This document shows positions 33,369-41,161 of a stretch of 64,000 nucleotides of DNA, in pieces; positions within the stretch are counted from its first letter, which is position 1, and every line of letters starts with the position of its first letter. The notes under the pieces are model-generated. The model had not been told where the DNA came from. It saw only the letters and a program-made list of their open reading frames with translations, and did not search any database. The stretch lies in the IMG/VR virus record IMGVR_UViG_3300027754_004885, positions 1 to 64,000 of that record; one strand, written 5' to 3'. The position numbers were made by a program, and so were the translations under genes. The stretch comes from a virus.

Positions 33369-34154
33369 ATGCCGGACATGATGCAGTCATTCTTCAAGGA
33401 AGTTGGTCGCCACAAGCTTCTCGATCGTGAGGGTGAGGTTGAGCTCGCTCAGCAGATGGAGAGCAAGGACGAGGCAGTTCGGGCTGCGGCCCGAAATCGC
33501 ATGGTTCAGTCGAACATTCGACTGGCGATCTCGATCGCGAAGAAGTACCAGAACCGTGGTTGTGACTTCGAGGATCTCATCCAGGAGTCGACTCTCGGTC
33601 TCATGAAGGCGGTCGATCGCTTCGATTGGCGTCGAGGCTTCAAGTTCTCGACCTACGCGACGTGGTGGATCCGCCAGGCGGTCATGCGGCATATCACTCT
33701 CCAGTCCTCTTCCATCCGTCTCCCGGCGGGCGCGAATAACCTCGTGTGGCGTGCCCGTCGGGTTACGGAGGAGTACAATCGACAGTTCGGTGTGCAGCCG
33801 ACCGTGGAGGAGCTCGCCGACCTCCTGGGCGTGGGTTCCGGGTCTCTGGACATTCTTCTCCAGACTTCGAAGTACACTCTCTCGATCGATGCTCCCGGAA
33901 TGGCAGGCGATGATGGCGACGGTCCCACTCTCGGCGAGATGATCCCGGGAACCGGCGCCGATGAGATCAATGACAACATCGACCGAGAGAAGATCGCAGC
34001 AGCGATCCGTCGCGGACTCTCGAAGCTCACGGCTCGTGAGGAGAAGATCCTTCGACTCCGCTTCGGGATCACCGAAAGCTCCACCGATCATGTCAATTTC
34101 CCCATCACCCATGAAGAGCTTCACGCTCTTACCATCAGCTCGGAGATCAAGTAA
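33369..34154 (+). CDS. Sigma-70 family RNA polymerase sigma factor, region 4.2 missing
   Basis: 261 aa. Regions 1.2 to 4.1 are clear: NRMVQSNIRLAISIAKKYQN, DFEDLIQESTLGLMKAVDRF (2.1), FKFSTYATWWIRQAVMRHI (2.2-2.4), QPTVEELADLLG (3), then LTAREEKILRLRFGI (4.1). After it, ITHEELHALTISSEIK and a TAA stop replace the recognition helix of region 4.2. The following ORF begins directly at the next codon in the same frame and has a region-4.2-like HTH. It should direct host RNA polymerase to phage promoters. Confidence 0.9.
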   Translation: MPDMMQSFFKEVGRHKLLDREGEVELAQQMESKDEAVRAAARNRMVQSNIRLAISIAKKYQNRGCDFEDLIQESTLGLMKAVDRFDWRRGFKFSTYATWWIRQAVMRHITLQSSSIRLPAGANNLVWRARRVTEEYNRQFGVQPTVEELADLLGVGSGSLDILLQTSKYTLSIDAPGMAGDDGDGPTLGEMIPGTGADEINDNIDREKIAAAIRRGLSKLTAREEKILRLRFGITESSTDHVNFPITHEELHALTISSEIK

Positions 34155-34454
34155 ATGAGCATGCCCACTGGTTCCAAGTTCAAGAATGGCTACGCGACCG
34201 TGAGCTCCGATTTCGGAGGCATGGAGTATCGAGCTATTGTCGAGAAGATGGCTGAGGGTGGAGACGACATCTCGATCTCGACCGCACGTAATCTGGTCCT
34301 GCGAGCTCTCGAGAAGATCGCTCGTGAGGTTTGCATCCTGCAGGGAACTCCCACGGACAAGCTCGATGAGGAGTCGAAGCGGGTCTCTCTCGACCCGCGA
34401 TTCCAGGAGTCGATGGCTTCGATGCTGGGAGATATTTACACTGGATCGCCGTGA
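34155..34454 (+). CDS. HTH protein, possible detached sigma region 4.2
   Basis: 99 aa. EYRAIVEKMAEGGDDISIST then ARNLVLRALEKIAREV aligns with the T-L-E-E-V..RIRQIEAKALRKLR HTH of sigma-70. Its ATG directly follows the TAA of the sigma gene in the same frame, so read-through would give one sigma protein. Alternative: an independent transcriptional regulator. Confidence 0.6.
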   Translation: MSMPTGSKFKNGYATVSSDFGGMEYRAIVEKMAEGGDDISISTARNLVLRALEKIAREVCILQGTPTDKLDEESKRVSLDPRFQESMASMLGDIYTGSP

Positions 34455-34687
34455 TAGACACCGAAACCAGACTGCTGGAGATTCTCGATTGGGATGAAGC
34501 CCGACTCGAAAGAGTTTACGAGAAAGCTGCTAAATTTCTGGAGAGCCAAACAACGAGCGACATCGGTTCGCTGGAGAGACTTCTGATTTCGCACCTCAGA
34601 AGCAGCATAAGCGAAGAGGGGGCGAGGCTCATTTTTAGAGTTCTCGACCAAAACATTCGAAAAGAAATGAGGATAATTGAAGAATGA
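34451..34687 (+). CDS. Small helical protein, unknown
   Basis: 78 aa from GTG 34451, overlapping the previous stop by 4 bases. Charged helices (RLERVYEKAAKFLESQ); no family. Confidence 0.5.
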   Translation: MIDTETRLLEILDWDEARLERVYEKAAKFLESQTTSDIGSLERLLISHLRSSISEEGARLIFRVLDQNIRKEMRIIEE

Positions 34688-34971
34688 ATTGGAATGAATA
34701 CAAGCTCCGTCGTCGAATTGATGAGCAAATGTGGCTCCTTTCAAAGGGAGTCGTCAGCAGAGAGCAATTTCTGGGTCTTCTGTCAGAATTGGAAGTTGAG
34801 CCGCCGAGTGACGAGCAGATCTCGATTATGTTCCCAACGGAGATGAAGAATGAATCAGTTACCGTCACCCCCGAAGGGATCGATCCGTCTGCCGCACGGA
34901 GCCTGGCTGATGAAGGAGACGGGTCTGGTGTGTCTACCAACGGGAAACGTTCTTCTAAAGTTTCAGTTTGA
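34684..34971 (+). CDS. Small protein, unknown, overlaps the next gene
   Basis: 95 aa. The first 55 residues look natural (YKLRRRIDEQMWLLSKGVVS, then REQFLGLLSELEV); the last about 40 lie in a 122-base overlap with the 34850 gene and are probably low-constraint. Confidence 0.5.
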   Translation: MNWNEYKLRRRIDEQMWLLSKGVVSREQFLGLLSELEVEPPSDEQISIMFPTEMKNESVTVTPEGIDPSAARSLADEGDGSGVSTNGKRSSKVSV

Positions 34972-35119
34972 TGAGTTCGACGAATTCTCAAATATCATCG
35001 ACGACATCTCGACCGTTCTGAAGTCAAACACGAAAGTAACGATGCACACCTGCAAGTCATGCGGAACTGAGATCGAGGAACTCGATTACGAGGAGCCCGA
35101 GGGCGAGGATTTAGCCTAA
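34850..35119 (+). CDS. Small protein, unknown
   Basis: 89 aa. GGAG precedes the ATG. WLMKETGLVCLPTGNVLLKF and FDEFSNIIDDI look like a conserved small alpha/beta phage protein; one CKSCG knuckle near the end. Confidence 0.55.
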   Translation: MNQLPSPPKGSIRLPHGAWLMKETGLVCLPTGNVLLKFQFDEFDEFSNIIDDISTVLKSNTKVTMHTCKSCGTEIEELDYEEPEGEDLA

Positions 35120-35334
35120 TGTCAGCTCTCATACCAGGATCTCTGGTCCGTCTCAATCTCTCACGCAGTCCGCGCTTTGTGTCCACGAAGCACGCGCCTA
35201 ATAGCTGCGACGGTAACCTGGCATTGATCATCAAGAGCGTGGGCAAGGATCCGAACGATCACGAGTATTTTGAAGTGTTGGTAAACGACCAAGTTCTTCA
35301 TGCCTGGGATGATGAGCTTGAAAAAAGAGACTGA
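35119..35334 (+). CDS. KPGDL-family-like small protein
   Basis: 71 aa. IPGSLVRLNLSRSP at the start, LALIIKSVG in the middle and FEVLVNDQVLHAWDDELEKRD at the end follow the KPGDL layout of the 50-63 kb array, outside the array. Overlaps the previous gene by one base. Confidence 0.6.
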   Translation: MSALIPGSLVRLNLSRSPRFVSTKHAPNSCDGNLALIIKSVGKDPNDHEYFEVLVNDQVLHAWDDELEKRD

Positions 35335-35366
35335 GATCATTAATATCAAAGTAAAGGAGATTCAAG

Positions 35367-35594
35367 ATGGCTACCAAGGAAGTTGTTAAGGAACTGGTTG
35401 ACAAGCTCACCTCGATCGAGAACGAGATGGGACTCCTTCGTGAGACCCAGAAGGAGATCCTCTCCGAGTATGAGGAGGGTCACGGGGTCGATGTGAAGGC
35501 TCTCAAGGCTGCGCTCCGCATCGCGAAGATTCGGGCTCGCCTGGGCGACTCGAGCCACGAGGCTGATCAGATGCTCGAGTACATTGACGAGTAG
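35367..35594 (+). CDS. DUF2312/GapR-like small helical protein
   Basis: 75 aa. VKELVDKLTSIENEMGLLRE then QKEILSEYEEGHGVDVKALK and ALRIAKIRARL fit the DUF2312 (GapR-like) coiled coil, a DNA-binding family in alphaproteobacteria and phages. Function inferred only from the pattern. Confidence 0.55.
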   Translation: MATKEVVKELVDKLTSIENEMGLLRETQKEILSEYEEGHGVDVKALKAALRIAKIRARLGDSSHEADQMLEYIDE

Positions 35595-35883
35595 ATCCTA
35601 CCACCTCTACCTTGTGGAGTGCGCTGATGGCACACTCTACTGTGGTATCTCGACGGACGTCGGGAGAAGGGTGGAAGAGCATAACGGCGGCCGCCGAGGA
35701 GCAAAATACACACGCTCCCGGCGGCCCGTCCGTTTTCTAGCATCATGGCTTGTGTGTTGCCTCTCATGCTCCCTGAGGACGGAGAGAAAGGTAAAGCGGC
35801 TCTCAAGGCAAAAAAAGCTCCGGTTGATCGAGTCACCGGAGCTTTTCCAAGAGCTGAGAGTCTGCTGCTTACCTGTCGAGTGA
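35584..35883 (+). CDS. GIY-YIG nuclease, single domain (UPF0213-like)
   Basis: 99 aa from TTG 35584. HLYLVECADGTLYCGIS is the GIY-YIG pair, RRVEEHN the next block and AKYTRSRRPV the third. UPF0213 (YhbQ-like) proteins are stand-alone GIY-YIG nucleases. The last about 20 residues lie over a strong bidirectional terminator, so mRNA may end before the stop codon. Confidence 0.8.
   Translation: MTSRSYHLYLVECADGTLYCGISTDVGRRVEEHNGGRRGAKYTRSRRPVRFLASWLVCCLSCSLRTERKVKRLSRQKKLRLIESPELFQELRVCCLPVE
35813..35846. terminator. Bidirectional terminator between convergent genes
   Basis: AAAAGCTCCGG (35813-35823) and CCGGAGCTTTT (35836-35846) form an 11-bp stem with a 12-base loop; A-run on one side, T-run on the other. 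It serves the minus-strand Dps gene and lies inside the end of the + strand GIY-YIG ORF. Confidence 0.8.
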
Positions 35884-36345
35884 GCGCTTGATCCTCTGCT
35901 GGAGCAGGTAGACATGACCCTCATGAGCGTTTGCATTCGCCATGATCATATCGTCAAGCCCCAGGGTCATCGCGCCGCTCTGCTTGAGCGACTCGTAGAT
36001 GCTTTGTGAGAACTTCAGGAAATCCTTCTCGATCTGAAACCCGATCGCCGCGATGCCAGCCGGCGGGAGCTCACGTGGACTCGGGTACTCGGACATGATC
36101 ATCGTCGCCTGCGCGGTGATCATCATCGGATCACCGCACTCATCCCCAAAGAGACCGATGCCCTTCTCGACAGCCGGATCAACCTGGTCACCGATCGCCC
36201 CGTAGATCTTACCGTAGAGGTTCACATGATCCCCGGAGAAGCTGTCTCCGCGGGTGAGATGATGGGCACCGTGGAACCATAGCTCCATCATACGCAGGAA
36301 GCTGATGTACTCGAGAATCGTCATTTTAACTGCGGCCTGTCTCAT
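35869..36345 (-). CDS. Dps/ferritin-like protein
   Basis: 158 aa from ATG 36345 (upstream in-frame ATG 36366 lies too close to a TATAGAT). LWFHGAHHLTRGDSFSGDHV and GDQVDPAVEKGIGLFGDE give the Dps ferroxidase spacing (His, His 12 later, Asp, Glu 4 later). Dps proteins bind iron and shield DNA from peroxide. A minus-strand gene in a + strand region, with its own terminator. Confidence 0.75.
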   Translation of the reverse strand: MRQAAVKMTILEYISFLRMMELWFHGAHHLTRGDSFSGDHVNLYGKIYGAIGDQVDPAVEKGIGLFGDECGDPMMITAQATMIMSEYPSPRELPPAGIAAIGFQIEKDFLKFSQSIYESLKQSGAMTLGLDDMIMANANAHEGHVYLLQQRIKRSLDR

Positions 36346-36389
36346 TAAACTCACCACCTGCATCATATCTATAGCAGGCGAGGAGAGTT

Positions 36390-36659
36390 ATGAATCCGAA
36401 GGCACATAGTATTAGCATAAAAGATCCAACGCGACTTGCGATAAGTTCACTTCAGCACGGTGGACGCGCTGGTGAGCAGGAGCTGAAGGAGATCGCCGAC
36501 ATGAGCGTTGTCGACTTACTGAGCTCAGGACTAACACTCGAGCAGGCAGAGACCGTCGTCAGGATGGCTGCGATTGAAATTGCAAGAATCTCAGAAACTG
36601 CGCGTATGGTACCGAAGACACCCGCCGTTGAAGTTAAGATCAAGAAGGGAAAGAAATAA
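36390..36659 (+). CDS. Small protein, unknown
   Basis: 89 aa. KELQHGGRAG-like start is absent; it reads SSLQHGGRAGEQELKEIADM then VVDLLSSGLTLEQAETVVRM, a helical protein with basic tail. Ends in the base before the next gene (overlap 1). Confidence 0.5.
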   Translation: MNPKAHSISIKDPTRLAISSLQHGGRAGEQELKEIADMSVVDLLSSGLTLEQAETVVRMAAIEIARISETARMVPKTPAVEVKIKKGKK

Positions 36660-37147
36660 TGGACAAGAAAGCACTTCGTAATATGATCCTGCAAGAGTGC
36701 GGCTGCATGGCTCGTGAGGGACAGCTTCCCAATGCTCTTGCGGCAGCGATGCCGATGCTCGACATTCTCGGATACGGTCACATGGACGGCGCAGCTCCCT
36801 ATGAGGATGAGGAAGGTCACATGACCTTCGAGGACTCTGACGAGTATGAGGAATCCTCGATGATAAAGGGAAACCTCTACAACATGGCTCAGCAGGCTCA
36901 AGAGCTTCACGACGCCCTTGAGGACGGCGATGATCTCCCTGAATGGGTTCAGGAGAAGATCGCTGTTGCCTCCGAGATGATAGACGTAATTTACGATTAC
37001 CTCAATGCAGAGACGGCACGTGGTGACATGAACGAGGCAAAGAAGCCGTGGTACATGAAGAAGCGCCGCAACATGAAGAAGACCAACGAGTCGGAGTGGT
37101 ATGACATTCCCAAGAAGAAGTCACGCGCCGTAAAAAAAAAGAGATAG
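36659..37147 (+). CDS. Tag-bearing virion-type protein, zero-frame product before a probable -1 frameshift
   Basis: 162 aa. Starts KKALRNMILQECGC (tag). Its central MIKGNLYNMAQQAQELHDAL then EDGDDLPEWVQEKIAVASEM and IDVIYDYLN is a helical domain that I recall as common in marine phages. It ends in a Lys/Arg tract from an A9 run. Slipping back one base at 37135-37141 continues the protein for 62 codons to a TAA at 37333-37335, just before the next gene. Confidence 0.75.
   Translation: MDKKALRNMILQECGCMAREGQLPNALAAAMPMLDILGYGHMDGAAPYEDEEGHMTFEDSDEYEESSMIKGNLYNMAQQAQELHDALEDGDDLPEWVQEKIAVASEMIDVIYDYLNAETARGDMNEAKKPWYMKKRRNMKKTNESEWYDIPKKKSRAVKKKR
37135..37141 (+). promoter_or_regulatory. Slippery heptamer A_AAA_AAG (probable -1 frameshift site)
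   Basis: In zero frame it reads A AAA AAG, the strongest bacterial -1 heptamer. GTCCTGG (37160-37166) and CCAGGAC (37182-37188) could form a downstream 7-bp stem, although 18 bases away. Confidence 0.6.
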
Positions 37148-37335
37148 GTGAGGCCAAGGGTCCTGGAACTGTTCGTCCGCCCCAGGACACGAAAAGCGAC
37201 ACACTTCTCGGACATCCGGAGGACGAGGGAAAATCTTTCACTGGCGTCTCTTTGAGCAACGATGAGGATTATCTCGGTAGACCGATGAAAGGTAAGAAGT
37301 TGAAGAACTTCGACATTTACAAGAAGCACAGGTAA
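37142..37335 (+). CDS. Frameshifted C-terminal extension of the 36659 protein
   Basis: In the -1 frame the text runs EIGEAKGPGTVRPPQDTKSD and on to DYLGRPMKGKKLKNFDIYKK with no stop until 37333. GPGTVRPPQ echoes GPGSVRPPQ at the start of the next protein, so this is real phage coding sequence. Without the frameshift the 189 bases would be an unexplained gap. Confidence 0.6.
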
Positions 37336-37336
37336 C

Positions 37337-38686
37337 ATGAACTCAAGAGCTCTTAAAATACTTGTCAGAGAAGAAATCAGCAGGCTCATCGAGAAGGGTC
37401 CCGGTTCCGTTCGTCCCCCACAGGTAACGGACAAGATCCTACCCGGTCATGACACGGAAAGCAAGATTTACGGTGGGGCGACGCTCGACCTGGACGTTGA
37501 GGGCAATCCCAACAATCCGAAGAAGCTTGGAACCCGTGACGTTTACAATAATACTCCCGCTTACAAGAAAGCGAAGACTCTCTCGGAAGGGTTAAACTAC
37601 CACCTGAAGAACAGGATTCCGCTTAGCGAGAACGTTTACCGTCCAGGAACGAAGGAGTTCTTTCGACTTGTCAATGAAGCTCGTCATCTCTGGCTAGAGG
37701 GAAGGTACGCTGCGACCGAGGAAGAGTACGAGATTTTCGAGAGCGATCTGGGAAGGTGGGCGATGCACGAGGGTCGGATGGTCCCACTCGACTTCCCGAT
37801 GTGGGATGAGGGCTTGAGAGAATCGTTCGCCGATCACTACGGAGACCAGCATGGAAGATGGATCGAGCTCTCCCACGATGATCTCATCGAGAATCCGGAG
37901 ATTTACGACGAGATCTTCAGCATCATCGATCAATCATACGCTTACATCGGCGGTCACGCGAACTACAAGTCTGTCGCAGCCGTGAAAGCATCAGACACAT
38001 CGATTTTCGCTCTTATCGATCTTGATGATGACCGCGAGGTCGACGCTGCCAGCATGAGAAAGAGGACCAATTTCGGTCTGAAGAATGTCGCATCCGCGAC
38101 GGATGGCACCGGGCTCGCTAAGTCAGCATTGAAAGCTCGGGTTGGTGAAGAGCTCACCACTCCAGGATACTACGCCGAGGTGAGTGACGCGATGGCAAAA
38201 GTTGCCCTGGGCCGTGGAGCGAAGACCGTCTCTGACGAGAAGGTCGTCAGACAAGTGCTGGACGGAAAGGAAATAGAGTGGTTCGGTGAGCATCCTGACG
38301 GCAAGTTCCCGGGAACCTACGGGTGGTACAGAAGGAACATCGGTGGGGAAGATCACGTAAAAATAATGGTTGGTCTTCCCAACGTCGGCGGCATGAATGA
38401 GGCAAAGTACAAGGGACGGACGGTGAAGCTTGGAAAGGCTGGTGCCTCGAAGTCAGGCGGCCGTGCTCACGTGTTCGTTCGTGACCCGAAGTCCGGAAAC
38501 ATCAGGAAGGTGTCGTTCGGATCGAGCATGCCCGATGCGATGGGATCCGGGCCGAAGGCGAAGGCTCGTCGAAAGAGCTTCGGCGAGCGTCACGGCTGCT
38601 CCGACAAGAAGGACAAGACGAAAGCTGGCTACTGGGCGTGTCGAGCGACGAAACTTTTCGGAAGGAACGTTCCCGGCTGGTGGTAG
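37337..38686 (+). CDS. Tag-bearing protein with DUF5872-like C-terminal domain
   Basis: 449 aa. N-terminal tag SRALKILVREEISRLIEKG, a linker with GPGSVRPPQ, an about 250-residue middle domain (IFSIIDQSYAYIGGHANYKS, FALIDLDDDREVDA, ...GWYRRNIGGEDHVKIMVG) that has acetyltransferase-like features, and a C-terminal basic domain KARRKSFGERHGCSDKKDKT..ARYW-like (KAGYWACRATKLF). Function unknown. Confidence 0.65.
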   Translation: MNSRALKILVREEISRLIEKGPGSVRPPQVTDKILPGHDTESKIYGGATLDLDVEGNPNNPKKLGTRDVYNNTPAYKKAKTLSEGLNYHLKNRIPLSENVYRPGTKEFFRLVNEARHLWLEGRYAATEEEYEIFESDLGRWAMHEGRMVPLDFPMWDEGLRESFADHYGDQHGRWIELSHDDLIENPEIYDEIFSIIDQSYAYIGGHANYKSVAAVKASDTSIFALIDLDDDREVDAASMRKRTNFGLKNVASATDGTGLAKSALKARVGEELTTPGYYAEVSDAMAKVALGRGAKTVSDEKVVRQVLDGKEIEWFGEHPDGKFPGTYGWYRRNIGGEDHVKIMVGLPNVGGMNEAKYKGRTVKLGKAGASKSGGRAHVFVRDPKSGNIRKVSFGSSMPDAMGSGPKAKARRKSFGERHGCSDKKDKTKAGYWACRATKLFGRNVPGWW

Positions 38687-38687
38687 A

Positions 38688-38954
38688 ATGCAACCATACA
38701 CGCAGTCAAAGATTTCAGAGGATCTAATTCTCAGAGAGTTTTCGAAGAGCATCTCAAGTGAGGAGCTTGAATGGCACATGGACCGTCGAGATCGACGAAT
38801 CAAGGTCATCGAGGGTTCTGGCTGGAAACTACAGCTCGAGAGCGGTCTTCCATTCGAGATGAAGGTCGGAGAAGAGTATTCGATTCCAAAAGAAAGCTGG
38901 CACAGAGTGTTAAAAGGCACGGAGAATCTTAAGATTCTGATATCGGAATCTTGA
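38688..38954 (+). CDS. Small cupin-like protein
   Basis: 88 aa from ATG 38688. EEFEW-type text HMDRRDRRIKVIEGSGWKLQ, then SGLPFEMKVGEEYSIPKESW and HRVLKGTENLKI reads as a one-domain cupin with a single H. Probably structural or regulatory; no catalytic set. Confidence 0.55.
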   Translation: MQPYTQSKISEDLILREFSKSISSEELEWHMDRRDRRIKVIEGSGWKLQLESGLPFEMKVGEEYSIPKESWHRVLKGTENLKILISES

Positions 38955-38955
38955 T

Positions 38956-38962
38956 ATATTTA
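38956..38962 (+). promoter_or_regulatory. ATAYTTA element
   Basis: ATATTTA 15 bases before ATG 38978, with GAGAGG between. Confidence 0.5.
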
Positions 38963-38977
38963 GAGAGCGAGAGGAAC

Positions 38978-39688
38978 ATGCGTACGTACACGATTAAAAC
39001 AAGAATCTCCGAGTCTCGTGAGCACAAAGCTCGACTCATGTGGCATCACCTCGGAAATAAAGTGGCGCTGATGGAAGCACGAGGATACACCACACAGCAG
39101 TGTGACAGGTACGTCGGGCGTGTTCTTCTGCAGCTCGAAAGCGGTCGTATTGATGAGGGGTTGATGGATGCTCTCGGTGGGTTCCTGACGACAATCGGAG
39201 ACTCGAGCCTTTCCCAGGGTCTCAAGGGTATGCTCGGCGAGAAGCTCGTCGGGATGATGGGACTCCAGCCTGGATCGTTTCTCGGTCGGGTCATAGCAAA
39301 CTTTGTCGAGAACATCACTGCCACTGAGCTCATCGGACTCTTCGGTGGCGGAGACAAGTGCAAGACGGTCGCCTCCCGTCTCGCAGGCGCAATCCAGGAA
39401 TCACTTTTCGAGGAATTCATCACGTCTCCGAACGGGCTCGAACCCTCGACCCTCCTCGGGAAGACGATCGTAGAAGCCCTAAAGTCACAATTTATCGAGG
39501 GCGGCCCGATCGTGAAGGCGATAACCGACACTGTCTGCAAGATCAACCTTAGCAGCCTTCTTCCGGGAATAGGATCCGCGAAGTCAGCTGGTGACATCGG
39601 AACCACCCTTACGAATCTAGTCCAGGGCGCCGGAAAGGCTGTCGAGGATTTCGGCACCAGCATGGGCGCCGCTGCAAAACCTACCTAA
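38978..39688 (+). CDS. Tag-bearing hydrophobic virion-type protein
   Basis: 236 aa from ATG 38978. RTYTIKTRISESREHKARLM is a tag variant; the remainder has Gly-rich amphipathic helices (LMDALGGFLTTIGDSSLSQG, FLGRVIANFVENITATELIG), reminiscent of membrane-active internal virion proteins. No family recognised. Confidence 0.6.
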   Translation: MRTYTIKTRISESREHKARLMWHHLGNKVALMEARGYTTQQCDRYVGRVLLQLESGRIDEGLMDALGGFLTTIGDSSLSQGLKGMLGEKLVGMMGLQPGSFLGRVIANFVENITATELIGLFGGGDKCKTVASRLAGAIQESLFEEFITSPNGLEPSTLLGKTIVEALKSQFIEGGPIVKAITDTVCKINLSSLLPGIGSAKSAGDIGTTLTNLVQGAGKAVEDFGTSMGAAAKPT

Positions 39689-39708
39689 TTTAGAGAACGG
39701 AGAAAATT

Positions 39709-40083
39709 ATGAGTTTGTCTGAGTCAAAGATCCGCAGAATCATCAGCGAAGAAGCAAAGAGGGTCCTTCGTGAGGGAGCATTTCCTGAGGAGGTTGAGGC
39801 CGTCTACGGAAAGCCTCCTCCCGAGATGGAGGACGAGTTCTCGAGCTTCCATTCTTCGAACACGATGGACCCCGTGGGACTCGTCGAGAAGTACATGACG
39901 AACATCGAGGACCTTTTTGTCGGTGGCTACGATCACGAGGACTCGATGTCAGAGGCTGAGGGCCTGATCGATGATCTCTGCGAGGAGTTGAAGGACTCGA
40001 TGCACATGTGGCTTCGTTCATACCTCATGGAAAATGAGGCGGACCGCGGTGAGCACGAGCGTGATATGGCTGAGGACCGCTAG
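39709..40083 (+). CDS. Tag-bearing acidic protein
   Basis: 124 aa. SLSESKIRRIISEEAKRVLR is an excellent tag; the rest is acidic and helical (SEAEGLIDDLCEELKDSMHM). Preceded by GGAGAAAAT and a TAATTTA. Confidence 0.65.
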   Translation: MSLSESKIRRIISEEAKRVLREGAFPEEVEAVYGKPPPEMEDEFSSFHSSNTMDPVGLVEKYMTNIEDLFVGGYDHEDSMSEAEGLIDDLCEELKDSMHMWLRSYLMENEADRGEHERDMAEDR

Positions 40084-40098
40084 TCGATCCTGAACCCG

Positions 40099-40126
40099 TG
40101 CAATAGCCTCCGTCCTGTGGTACTAT
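40099..40126 (+). promoter_or_regulatory. Promoter TGCAAT-N16-TACTAT for uvsE
   Basis: TGCAAT 40099-40104, TACTAT 40121-40126, then a leader with GGAGG before ATG 40144. Confidence 0.65.
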
Positions 40127-40143
40127 AGGATTGGAGGTTATCA

Positions 40144-41160
40144 ATGGCAACTCGTTTCGGCTACGCCTGTCTCAACATGACCCTTGGTCCCAAACGCGGT
40201 GGCTTCCGCTCGATGATCAAGCGCACTTTCGCCGAGAAGGGCGTGCAGCATGCATCCCGCCTCACCCTGGAGAATGTGGAGACACTCTGCGGTATCATCC
40301 AATGGAACAACACCAACGGGATTCAAGTGTATCGGATGACCTCCGACCTGGCCCCGTGGGCCTCGGAATACGAGTTCGAGCAGCTACCCGATTGGCCCGC
40401 CATCCGGGCTGGCCTCGAGCAGGCTGGCAAGCTCGCCGCGGCAGGTGGTCAACGTCTCTCGTTCCACCCCGGTCAGTTCAACTGCCTGACCTCTCCCCGT
40501 GAGCACGTCGTCGCCAACTGCATCCGCGACCTCCGTATCCACGGCGAGATCATGGACGCCATCGGCCTACCCAACACCCCTGAGGCGAAGATCAACATCC
40601 ACCTCGGCGGCGCCTTCGGCCAGAAGGACGAGTCGATGGATCGCTGGTGCCGCAACTTCGAGCGTGTACCCGAGAACGTCAAGCGGCGGCTCACCGTCGA
40701 GAATGATGACAAGGCGAACTGCTACAGCGTCGTCGATCTTCACAAGGTTCACGAGCGTACCGGCGTCCCAATCGTCTTCGATTACCATCACCACAAGTTC
40801 TGCGATGGCGGCCTCTCCGAACGCGATGCCCTCCATCTGGCAGCCAGCACCTGGCCGATTGGTATCCGCCCCTGCACTCACTACTCCGAGTCAGCCAAGG
40901 ACCGTGAAGGTCGCGACGTCTCCGCCACCGCCCACTCCAACTTCGTCGACGGCCCCGTCGATCCTCACGGTCTCGAGATCGACTGCGTCGTCGAGGCAAA
41001 GGCGAAGGAGCTCGCGGTCATCCAGCTCGTCACTGGCCGGAACATGTCAGCTTTCTACGATGAGCAGCGTGGGACGACCGACGAGAAGCTCAACGAGATC
41101 GCCCGGAAGGACAAGGAGAAGAAGGCTGCTGCCCGGGCTGAGAAGCGCAAGGTCGCCTGA
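40144..41160 (+). CDS. uvsE: UV damage endonuclease UvdE/UvsE
   Basis: 338 aa. RFGYACLNMTL at the start, FHPGQFNCLTSP, HLGGAFGQKD, RLTVENDDK, VFDYHHHKFC and AHSNFVDG cover the metal-binding TIM-barrel residues of UVDE. It nicks DNA 5' to UV photoproducts independently of UvrABC. Some phages carry it alone for repair in surface waters. The last 40 residues are a basic helix. Confidence 0.93.
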   Translation: MATRFGYACLNMTLGPKRGGFRSMIKRTFAEKGVQHASRLTLENVETLCGIIQWNNTNGIQVYRMTSDLAPWASEYEFEQLPDWPAIRAGLEQAGKLAAAGGQRLSFHPGQFNCLTSPREHVVANCIRDLRIHGEIMDAIGLPNTPEAKINIHLGGAFGQKDESMDRWCRNFERVPENVKRRLTVENDDKANCYSVVDLHKVHERTGVPIVFDYHHHKFCDGGLSERDALHLAASTWPIGIRPCTHYSESAKDREGRDVSATAHSNFVDGPVDPHGLEIDCVVEAKAKELAVIQLVTGRNMSAFYDEQRGTTDEKLNEIARKDKEKKAAARAEKRKVA

Positions 41161-41161
41161 C

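Noticed and set aside
38690-38720. TGCAAC at 38689 as a promoter
   Set aside because: No TANNNT at the 16-base spacing and the site lies on a start codon.
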